Shown here: piece by piece, positions 1 to 4,465 of the stretch | Position numbering within the stretch: position 1 is the stretch's first letter | How the letters are laid out: each line of letters opens with the position of its first letter | NCBI RefSeq assembly: GCF_937876455.1 | Contig: NZ_CALFIG010000048.1 | Coordinates: forward strand, 1-5,036 | Length of the DNA stretch: 5,036 nt | Reading direction: 5' to 3' | Source: an uncultured Flavobacterium sp. | GTDB taxonomy: Bacteria > Bacteroidota > Bacteroidia > Flavobacteriales > Flavobacteriaceae | Translations under genes and position numbers: made by a program | Notes under the pieces: generated by a model | Databases searched by the model: none | What the model saw: the letters and a program-made list of their open reading frames with translations, nothing else | What the model was told of the DNA's origin: nothing

Positions 1-92
1 CTACCGTCACTTAATAAACGGTCAACTGTTCTTACAGAAATTTTCAAATAAGCAGCAGTTTCTTTTCTGTTAAAATACATTTCTTTAATCAT
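1..92 (-). CDS. Helix-turn-helix (excisionase/MerR-type) DNA-binding protein, N-terminal part only
   Basis: The reverse strand reads from an ATG at 92 for 30 codons without a stop until the window edge, so the C-terminus is missing. The visible residues begin MIKEMYFNRKETAAYLKISV and continue RTVDRLLSDG. This is the usual start of the excisionase-type helix-turn-helix domain (HTH_17 style): a short strand, a KETAAYL helix, a tight turn at KIS, and a recognition helix around VRTVDRLL. Such small proteins in Bacteroidetes are commonly recombination directionality factors or regulators encoded on integrative elements. No Shine-Dalgarno sequence is present; the leader is A/T only. The gene lies downstream of the 193-1077 gene on the same strand, separated by a strong terminator. 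The fold is clear, but whether it is an excisionase or a plain regulator cannot be told from 30 residues. Confidence 0.75.
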   Translation of the reverse strand, partial: MIKEMYFNRKETAAYLKISVRTVDRLLSDG

Positions 93-140
93 AATTTTTA
101 TCTTATTTTTTTTTGCTAAATAATTAAAACTTTAACAAAC

Positions 141-185
141 AAAACGGGGATTATCCTTTTTTAAAACTTAGATTATCCCCGTTTT
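141..185 (-). terminator. Strong hairpin terminator after the 193-1077 gene, possibly bidirectional
   Basis: Arms 141-155 and 171-185 pair over 15 positions with a single T-T mismatch (152/174). The GC-rich core CGGGGAT/ATCCCCG sits at 145-151 and 175-181, and the loop is 15 bases. On the minus strand it starts 8 bases after the TAG stop of the unknown gene (193) and ends in TTTT followed by GTTTG. On the plus strand the second arm runs into a stretch of six T, so it could also stop transcription coming from the left. It separates the unknown gene from the HTH gene, so the latter probably has its own promoter; I found no good TAnnTTTG box between 93 and 140. Confidence 0.8.
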
Positions 186-192
186 TTCTAAA

Positions 193-1077
193 CTATTTTG
201 TATATTTTTGCAGCTTTTTTTTAAAATCTCTATATTTTTCTTTGAGACTAAAATCATCTAATTCATCAACTATATATTTAGGATAGAACAAGTTAACAAT
301 AACTAATTTATAATACCAAAACAATATTTTGTTTTTATTGTTTTCAGAGGTGTTAACTTTAAAATGGATGTTTTCTGAAAAAGTTTCAAAAAAGGAATGT
401 TGTAATTTTGAAAAGGAGTCTTTTTTCTTGCTAATGATATCCTGAACTATACATAATAAGACATCTACATCATTAATTTCTTTTTTTAGATTTTTAATAA
501 CATTGTGAGTTTCTGCTTTTTTTCGCTCTTTCAAAGCATTAAACTCATTTTCATCTTTGAATAACAACAAATGCTCTTTCAAAAACAAATAGTCAATATA
601 ATTTCTAGAACCATTATTTTCAGCTAAAACATAAATAGAAGTGTTAATAAAAACAAACTGATTGAGGTATAAAAACACCCCCTCTTTTATCTTATCAATA
701 TTTATGTTCTCGATACACGGATTTAACTTTAAATCGTCTAATTCATTAATAAAAAATTCATAAGGTAACTTTACATTTATAAAACTTAAAAATTTTTCTT
801 TTTCTTGAACACAAATAGTATCTTTACTTGTAGATTTTAAAAAAATTTCTTCCTGAAATTTATGTTCACTCAACAAAATAAAATAAGGAAGATTTGTAAT
901 TAGATAAGCAGAAAGATGCTGATATTGAAAGGTCTGAATATTTTTTTTTAAGATAGATAAATAATTAGATGATTTTATCTTATCTTTATGAAAATTTATT
1001 AAATTACTAATTGAATCAATTTCAATATTTGAATATTGATATAGCTCTAGATGGTAATTTGATTCATAAAAGTACAT
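193..1077 (-). CDS. Unrecognised 294-residue protein, A/T-rich accessory gene
   Basis: This is an intact minus-strand reading frame from ATG at 1077 to TAG at 193. I do not recognise a family. The protein is rich in Lys, Asn, Ile, Phe and Tyr and has no signal peptide and no convincing membrane span, so it is probably cytoplasmic. The N-terminal third (about 1-110) is mixed helix/strand with aromatic clusters. Residues about 165-220 form a charged helical stretch (FNALKERKKAETHNVIKNLK) that may be coiled coil. The C-terminal 45 residues are aromatic then highly charged (ELDDFSLKEKYRDFKKKLQK). No catalytic motif (nuclease, ATPase, recombinase) stands out. It lies between a tRNA-Arg terminator and an excisionase-type gene, has no Shine-Dalgarno sequence, and its leader consists of two tandem repeats without a recognisable promoter. 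I infer element cargo; a defence, regulatory or mobilisation role is possible but unsupported. Confidence 0.75.
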   Translation of the reverse strand: MYFYESNYHLELYQYSNIEIDSISNLINFHKDKIKSSNYLSILKKNIQTFQYQHLSAYLITNLPYFILLSEHKFQEEIFLKSTSKDTICVQEKEKFLSFINVKLPYEFFINELDDLKLNPCIENINIDKIKEGVFLYLNQFVFINTSIYVLAENNGSRNYIDYLFLKEHLLLFKDENEFNALKERKKAETHNVIKNLKKEINDVDVLLCIVQDIISKKKDSFSKLQHSFFETFSENIHFKVNTSENNKNKILFWYYKLVIVNLFYPKYIVDELDDFSLKEKYRDFKKKLQKYTK

Positions 1078-1084
1078 AATATAT

Positions 1085-1106
1085 TTTTGTCACACTTTTG
1101 TCACAC
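1085..1106. repeat. Two tandem 11-bp direct repeats (TTTTGTCACAC)
   Basis: TTTTGTCACAC occurs at 1085-1095 and again, identically and without a gap, at 1096-1106. The block lies 8 bases upstream of the start codon of the unknown gene (1077) and 2 bases from the A-run that forms the U-tract of the tRNA terminator. The core GTCACA recurs in the opposite orientation at the tRNA 3' end (TGTGAC, 1160-1165). Candidate roles are arm-type binding sites for an integrase, an operator for the downstream gene, or a chance duplication. Confidence 0.85.
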
Positions 1107-1108
1107 TT

Positions 1109-1155
1109 AAAAAAAAAGTTCTTTAAACACCAATAATATATGACGTCTAAAGAAC
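1109..1155 (-). terminator. Rho-independent terminator of tRNA-Arg
   Basis: On the minus strand, arms 1155-1141 and 1132-1118 pair over 15 positions: GTTCTTTA with TAAAGAAC as eight Watson-Crick pairs, then G-U, A-U, C-G, G-U, U-G, C-G and A-U. The loop is 8 bases (1133-1140), and a run of nine U follows directly (1117-1109). It begins 6 bases after the tRNA discriminator base. The plus strand lacks a T-run after the hairpin, so it works only for minus-strand transcripts. The U-tract ends 31 bases before the start codon of the unknown gene. Confidence 0.88.
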
Positions 1156-1161
1156 AGTTTG

Positions 1162-1235
1162 TGACCTCGACAGGATTCAAACCTGTAACCTTCTGAGCCG
1201 TAATCAGATGCGCTATTCAGTTGCGCCACGAGGCC
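1162..1235 (-). tRNA. tRNA-Arg (anticodon ACG)
   Basis: The reverse strand folds into a complete 74-base cloverleaf. The acceptor stem GGCCTCG/CGAGGTC has one G-U pair (2-71), the D stem is GCGC/GCGC, the anticodon stem is TCTGA/TCAGA with loop TTACGGC, the variable loop is AGGTT, the T stem is ACAGG/CCTGT with loop TTTGAAT, and the discriminator is A73. The anticodon ACG would be read as inosine-CG after TadA editing and serves CGN codons. A20 and C35/G36, arginine identity positions, are present. The CCA tail is not encoded (CAA follows). Unusually, position 19 is A instead of G and position 56 is U instead of C, so the D-loop/T-loop tertiary pair would be A19-U56. A promoter lies directly upstream and a terminator directly downstream, so it is a single-gene unit. 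Confidence 0.97.
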
Positions 1236-1248
1236 TTATTTGAGGGTG

Positions 1249-1279
1249 CAAATATAGAAATTAATTGCTTATGCACAAA
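1249..1279 (-). promoter_or_regulatory. Bacteroidetes-type promoter of tRNA-Arg
   Basis: On the minus strand a -33 element TTTG (1279-1276) is followed by a 19-base spacer and a -7 element TATATTTG (1256-1249). This matches exactly the TTTG-N19-TAnnTTTG consensus of the Bacteroidetes primary sigma factor. Transcription would start around 1242-1244, leaving a leader of under 10 bases before the mature tRNA end at 1235. The -33 box lies 18 bases beyond the stop of the 50-residue gene. Confidence 0.88.
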
Positions 1280-1297
1280 TGTTTTCTTAAAAAAATA

Positions 1298-1450
1298 TTA
1301 GTTACGCGTAGTATCTATTGCCCGTATTGTAACATAATAACGCCACGCTATAATAGCTTTTTTCCATTTTGGCGCTTTTGCTAAATCTAAACGTTGTTTA
1401 GTAAAACTTGGTAAAAGTAATTTATTGAGTTGGGCTAGTAGTTTATACAT
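1298..1450 (-). CDS. Conserved-looking 50-residue basic protein
   Basis: A minus-strand frame from ATG at 1450 to TAA at 1298 encodes 50 residues, beginning MYKLLAQLNKLLLPSFTKQ. Further recognisable stretches are RLDLAKAPKWKK and AIIAWRYYVTIRA. It is strongly basic and aromatic, with an amphipathic N-terminal helix (LLAQLNKLLL) and a WRYYV motif near the end. From memory, small proteins of this pattern are widespread in Flavobacteriaceae, and some entries carry the name SsrA-binding protein. It lacks the length of true SmpB (about 150 residues), so I would not transfer that name. The function is unknown; the composition suggests RNA, ribosome or membrane-surface contact. The start codon directly follows the U-tract of the preceding gene's terminator, with no Shine-Dalgarno sequence. 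It ends just before the tRNA promoter. Confidence 0.8.
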   Translation of the reverse strand: MYKLLAQLNKLLLPSFTKQRLDLAKAPKWKKAIIAWRYYVTIRAIDTTRN

Positions 1451-1497
1451 AAAAAAGAAAGGCTGTCAGAAAAACTAAAATACAATTTCAAACAGCC
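1451..1497 (-). terminator. Hairpin terminator after the secreted protein gene
   Basis: On the minus strand GGCTGT (1497-1492) pairs with ACAGCC (1466-1461). A G-U pair, one U-U mismatch and four more pairs (GAAA/TTTC) extend the stem around a 13-base loop. The U-rich tail TTTCTTTTTT (1460-1451) follows. The hairpin starts 11 bases after the stop of the 1509-2420 gene, so it is well placed to end that transcript. Its tail touches the ATG of the 50-residue gene (1450), so it may also affect expression of that gene. Confidence 0.72.
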
Positions 1498-1508
1498 GTT
1501 TAGTAAGA

Positions 1509-2420
1509 TTATTTTTTTGTTTTTTGCTTGTCTTTTTGCAAATCTGATTTTAATTTTTCTAAATCCGATTTGGTTTGTTCAATCTCTGACTTCAAGCGTT
1601 CTAACTCTTCTTTAGAGGCATCGCCTGATTTAAAATGCTTTTCAATTTTAATTTTGCTGTCTTTCTTTAATTGTTCTAAATCATCTGAACCGCCTTGACT
1701 AGAAAAATTCTTTTCAGAAAAAATCATCGTGTTACCATTTCCGTCAGAATATTTTTTGGTAACTGTGCCATCTTCTTCCACCTTCTCCTCTTCTAATTTC
1801 ATGTCAGGATTTTCATTTAACATTTTACCATCTTTAAAAATAAATGATTTAGAAAAACGTTTATTCGGTAAGGAGTCATTTAGAAAATCTCCTTTTAACT
1901 TTTCTAAATCGTCAAAATCTGCACCATTAAATTGGCCTTGCATGAACATTTTATTGCCATCCATTAAATTTTTAAAAACATCGTTATCAAACATGTTTTC
2001 CATTCCATCACCATTCCATACAAAAGCATCATTAAATCCGCCTGAACTGCCAGCGTTGATATTGATGAATCCTTTACCTTTCGCATCATACTTTTTTGAA
2101 ATTACAATATTTTTTATAGGTGTTTCATCGGTAACATTATAATTTCCCGAATTGCCATCTTGGTCTTTGTAAGCAATTTTGATAGCTGTAATTTCTTTTT
2201 TATCATTACGTTTCACACCAGAGAACGTTACGTCAAAATCATACTTCTTGGCGTCTGTTTCATCTTGTTTCAATTGCTCATCGGTCATCGTTTTATCAAT
2301 TCGCAATTCAAAGCTATTGTTTTTTCGAGTGGGTAATTTTGATAAATCTTTTTGTGCAAAAACAAATACGGGTAATGCAAATACTAAAAATGCTTTTACT
2401 AAAAGTGTTTTCATATTCAT
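1509..2420 (-). CDS. Secreted/periplasmic 303-residue protein with C-terminal coiled coil
   Basis: The N-terminus is a Sec signal peptide: MNMK, a hydrophobic core LLVKAFLVFALPVFVF, and a likely cut after A22 (VFVFA/QKD). No lipobox cysteine is present, so the protein should be soluble in the periplasm or exported. Residues about 44-110 form a small alpha/beta module (MTDEQLKQDE, FDVTFSGVKRNDKKEITAIK, then YKDQDGNSGNY). It resembles a repeat I know from the periplasmic tails of M56/BlaR1-like flavobacterial proteins; no protease motif is present here. Residues 115-190 are rich in Gly, Asn, Asp, Met and Phe and probably flexible. Residues 190-240 form beta-hairpin-like strands (SFIFKDGKM, GTVTKKYSDGNGNTMIFSE). 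Residues about 247-300 are a charged helix with clear heptads (ELERLKSEIEQTKSDLEKLK). It lies 76 bases downstream of the MFS gene. The exact role is unknown; ATG at 2414 is an alternative start two codons in. Confidence 0.85.
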   Translation of the reverse strand: MNMKTLLVKAFLVFALPVFVFAQKDLSKLPTRKNNSFELRIDKTMTDEQLKQDETDAKKYDFDVTFSGVKRNDKKEITAIKIAYKDQDGNSGNYNVTDETPIKNIVISKKYDAKGKGFININAGSSGGFNDAFVWNGDGMENMFDNDVFKNLMDGNKMFMQGQFNGADFDDLEKLKGDFLNDSLPNKRFSKSFIFKDGKMLNENPDMKLEEEKVEEDGTVTKKYSDGNGNTMIFSEKNFSSQGGSDDLEQLKKDSKIKIEKHFKSGDASKEELERLKSEIEQTKSDLEKLKSDLQKDKQKTKK

Positions 2421-2446
2421 TGTTTTTTTGATTATTATTTAGATTT

Positions 2447-2474
2447 CAAAAATAAAATTCTTTGGGAAACCAAA
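2447..2474 (-). promoter_or_regulatory. Candidate promoter for the secreted protein gene
   Basis: On the minus strand TATTTTTG (2454-2447) matches the TAnnTTTG -7 element and would start transcription about 20 bases before the ATG at 2420. A TTTG at 2474-2471 could serve as the -33 element, but the 16-base spacer is shorter than the usual 19-21. The same TATTTTTG word is repeated at 2478-2471. There is no hairpin terminator between the MFS stop (2497) and this gene, so read-through from the MFS gene is also possible. Confidence 0.4.
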
Positions 2475-2496
2475 AATATAAAAAATTGTTAATTAA

Positions 2497-3720
2497 CTAT
2501 TTCTTAAGTTTTTCTACTTGCACCAAACGCAAAGCCCACATACCTAAAAGCGTACCTACTAAGCCTAATAGCCCCATAAACAACCAATTGGCTTGATAAC
2601 CAAAGCGTTCAATAAGGGTAAACCCTATTTTTGAACTTAAAATATGGGCAAGGCTGTAACTCATTGTAAAAATAGCCATATAACGACCTTGTTGGTGTTT
2701 TGGTGCTCTGCTCATGGCAAAACTATTAGAAAACGGAAACGAAAACATTTCGGCTACCGTCATAAATAACATCATAATAATTAATATGCCTGCCCAAGTA
2801 TTGACTAACATTAAAAACAAACTAATAGTCATTAAAAAGCATCCCCATATGATGACTTTCAATTTGTTAAATTGATGTTTTTCTATATAACTCACTAATG
2901 GCATTTCAATAAAGAAAACCAATACACCATTTAAAGTTAATAACAAGCCTGTTTGAAATTCTGTCAATTGAAACTGCTCTCTATGGTAAATGGGAACGGT
3001 AGTAAACAACTGGAAAAACATAATACCTACAATTAATGTAGAGGTTAAAAATATCCAATATATCTTATCTTTAAATACGGATTCTATCAAAACTTCTCCT
3101 GGATGTTGTTTGTCTAAATACGTAGATTTTTTCTTTTCTTTTACGGTAAACCAAAAAATTAAAATAGCAATAATACATGTTATTCCGTCTACCCAAAAAA
3201 GGCCTTGATACCCAATACCCATAATTATTAATCCGCCCAACGCGGGACCCGCAGCAAATCCAAGATTAATAGCTAATCTTACTAATGTAAGTGCACGCGT
3301 CCTATTTTCTGGCTTTGCATAAGCGCCTAAAGACACAAACATAGCTGGTCGAAACATATCGGCAATAATCATTAATAGAAATATACTAATGCACAACCAT
3401 TCAAATGTCTTGATGTATTGTAAAACAAAAAACAATAAACCACTAACCATTAAACTAAAAACCATGATTTTATAAAACCCAAGGGTATCAGACAATTTGC
3501 CTCCTAACCACGAACCAATCATGGAACCCGCACCAAAAAATACCATAACTGTTCCTACTTGCGCATACGTAAAATGTAAATCTTCGTGCAAGTATTTAGA
3601 CAAAAACGGCAATACCATTGTTCCTGCACGATTAATAAAAGTAATTAACGTGAGTATCCAGATTTCTCTTGAAAATCCTCTAAAATTGTTTAGGTATTGC
3701 TGAAAAGCTTTTTGTATCAT
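2497..3720 (-). CDS. MFS transporter, DHA1-like drug/proton antiporter type
   Basis: The protein has 407 residues, the normal length for a 12-helix major facilitator. Hydrophobic segments are spread in two halves, separated by a charged cytoplasmic loop at about 193-218 (VKEKKKSTYLDKQHPGE). Motif A lies in the helix 2-3 loop at about 73-86 (GGKLSDTLGFYKIM), with the conserved Gly, Asp and Gly. The antiporter motif C is clear in helix 5 (G154, G158, P159, G162, G163; GFAAGPALGG). Helix 4 carries DMFRPAMF, with an Arg in the motif B region. These features point to proton-driven export of small molecules across the inner membrane, like MdtH-type pumps, but the substrate cannot be read from sequence. 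The ATG at 3720 leaves a typical short cytoplasmic N-terminus (MIQKAFQQYLNNFRGFSREI) before helix 1. It is divergent from the tatD-like gene across 88 bases and followed by the secreted protein gene. Confidence 0.93.
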   Translation of the reverse strand: MIQKAFQQYLNNFRGFSREIWILTLITFINRAGTMVLPFLSKYLHEDLHFTYAQVGTVMVFFGAGSMIGSWLGGKLSDTLGFYKIMVFSLMVSGLLFFVLQYIKTFEWLCISIFLLMIIADMFRPAMFVSLGAYAKPENRTRALTLVRLAINLGFAAGPALGGLIIMGIGYQGLFWVDGITCIIAILIFWFTVKEKKKSTYLDKQHPGEVLIESVFKDKIYWIFLTSTLIVGIMFFQLFTTVPIYHREQFQLTEFQTGLLLTLNGVLVFFIEMPLVSYIEKHQFNKLKVIIWGCFLMTISLFLMLVNTWAGILIIMMLFMTVAEMFSFPFSNSFAMSRAPKHQQGRYMAIFTMSYSLAHILSSKIGFTLIERFGYQANWLFMGLLGLVGTLLGMWALRLVQVEKLKK

Positions 3721-3736
3721 ATAAACTAAAGTGATG

Positions 3737-3769
3737 CAAATTTACAAAAAGGATGAAGAAGATAAGAAA
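3737..3769 (-). promoter_or_regulatory. Candidate promoter for the MFS gene
   Basis: On the minus strand TAAATTTG (3744-3737) matches the TAnnTTTG -7 element exactly. The -33 region has TTTC (3769-3766) at a 21-base spacing, one base off TTTG. Transcription would begin near 3730, leaving about 10 bases before the ATG at 3720. It is interleaved with the divergent plus-strand leader. Confidence 0.55.
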
Positions 3770-3782
3770 GAAATATAAATTA

Positions 3783-3790
3783 TATCTTTG
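3783..3790 (+). promoter_or_regulatory. -7 element for the tatD-like/tcdA operon
   Basis: TATCTTTG at 3783-3790 matches TAnnTTTG. The expected -33 position (about 3758-3763) is purine-rich with no TTTG, so the promoter is incomplete. The box overlaps the in-frame TTG at 3788, which argues against that codon as the translation start. The predicted transcript begins around 3796, leaving about a dozen bases before the ATG at 3809. Confidence 0.5.
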
Positions 3791-3808
3791 TATAAATTTT
3801 GTTGCAAA

Positions 3809-4462
3809 ATGTACTTTATCAATCTACACACACATACTTTTGAACATCCTGATTCGGTGTGGGCAATTTGCAACCAATATCCTCATGATTTTAAACCAAA
3901 CAATGCTACTTATTCTATTGGAATTCATCCATGGTACATTGATGAAAAACGAATTGAAAGTGATTTAACACACATTAAACAAAAACTTTTAGATAAAAAC
4001 TGTATTGCATTAGGAGAGTGTGGTTTAGATAAAAAAATAAAAACTGACTTAGCAACGCAAATTCGTATTTTTGAAGCCCAGCTCGAACTTGTTAAACAAA
4101 CAACAAAACCTGTAATTATTCATTGTGTAAGTGCTTATGACGAACTCATCGCTAGCAAGAAAAAAATAGGCCTAACCAATCCGTTTATCCTTCATGGTTT
4201 TTCTAAAAATAGTCAAGTGGCAACGCAATTACTTAAACAAGGTTGCTACCTCTCTTTTGGCAAACATTTAATGCATAATCCAGAAGTGGCAAACGTTTTT
4301 GCATCAATTCCTACAGAAAAAATTTTCTTAGAAACAGATTCTAGTACTGAAAATATTGAAGAAGTTTATATTTTTGCAGCAAATTGTAAAAAAATCAGTG
4401 TAGAACATTTAAAAGCAATTATTTGGAACAATTTTCAAACCGTTTTTAATATAGCAAAATAA
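3809..4462 (+). CDS. TatD-family metal-dependent hydrolase, compact form
   Basis: The protein has 217 residues, shorter than the usual 255-265 of TatD/YcfH. The metal-site motifs of the amidohydrolase-fold TatD family are all present: HTH at 7-9 (NLHTHTF), GIHPW at 38-42, E70 in ALGECGLD, H105 in PVIIHC, H129 in ILHGFS, and D177 in FLETDS. TatD proteins are magnesium-dependent 3'-5' nucleases acting on DNA or RNA ends; the exact substrate of this short branch is not shown by sequence. I chose ATG 3809 because it places the HTH motif at the usual distance from the N-terminus, while the frame open to TTG 3788 overlaps a promoter box. The tcdA gene begins 3 bases after the stop, so the two are almost certainly co-transcribed. 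Canonical HCFSG is replaced by HGFSK and HPH by HPW, both tolerated variations as far as I know. Frame and motifs are intact. Confidence 0.93.
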   Translation: MYFINLHTHTFEHPDSVWAICNQYPHDFKPNNATYSIGIHPWYIDEKRIESDLTHIKQKLLDKNCIALGECGLDKKIKTDLATQIRIFEAQLELVKQTTKPVIIHCVSAYDELIASKKKIGLTNPFILHGFSKNSQVATQLLKQGCYLSFGKHLMHNPEVANVFASIPTEKIFLETDSSTENIEEVYIFAANCKKISVEHLKAIIWNNFQTVFNIAK

Positions 4463-4465
4463 AAT

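Larger units (their letters stand above)
1..1161. mobile_element. Possible end of a tRNA-Arg-integrated element (boundary inferred)
   Basis: Seen: the 3' end of a tRNA-Arg gene (position 1162) faces a block holding an excisionase-type HTH gene, an unrecognised gene visibly richer in A/T than the genes right of the tRNA, and two tandem direct repeats close to the tRNA end. Known: tyrosine integrases of ICEs and prophages often insert at tRNA 3' ends, use short arm-type repeats near the junction, and are helped by small HTH excisionases. Inferred: this block is one end of such an element. Against it: no integrase is in the window, no second copy of the tRNA 3' end is visible, and the tRNA terminator looks native. 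The left limit lies outside the window. Confidence 0.3.

Noticed and set aside
193..1077. Possible RteC-family regulator, often found near excisionase genes in Bacteroidetes elements.
   Set aside because: I could not find the FFKxxKP and YYRxGxTxxDxxYF-type signatures I associate with RteC.
1085..1106. Tandem repeats considered as a CRISPR array.
   Set aside because: Only two 11-bp copies without spacers; no cas-like gene nearby.
1118..1155. The 15-bp inverted repeat next to the tRNA read as a recombinase core site.
   Set aside because: It is followed by nine U on the tRNA transcript strand, and wobble pairs complete the stem only as RNA, so terminator is the simpler reading.
1729..2442. 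Plus-strand open frames of 137 and 87 residues opposite the secreted protein gene.
   Set aside because: They are antisense shadows: low-complexity Ser/Phe-rich products, while the minus strand encodes a signal peptide and coiled coil.
3788..3808. Upstream TTG start giving the TatD-like protein seven extra residues (MYKFCCK before MYF).
   Set aside because: The TTG overlaps a TAnnTTTG promoter box at 3783-3790, and ATG 3809 puts the HTH metal motif at the usual distance from the N-terminus.
3497..3968. Short plus-strand frames opposite and beside the start of the MFS gene.
   Set aside because: They overlap the well-supported MFS and TatD-like frames and have no recognisable motif.
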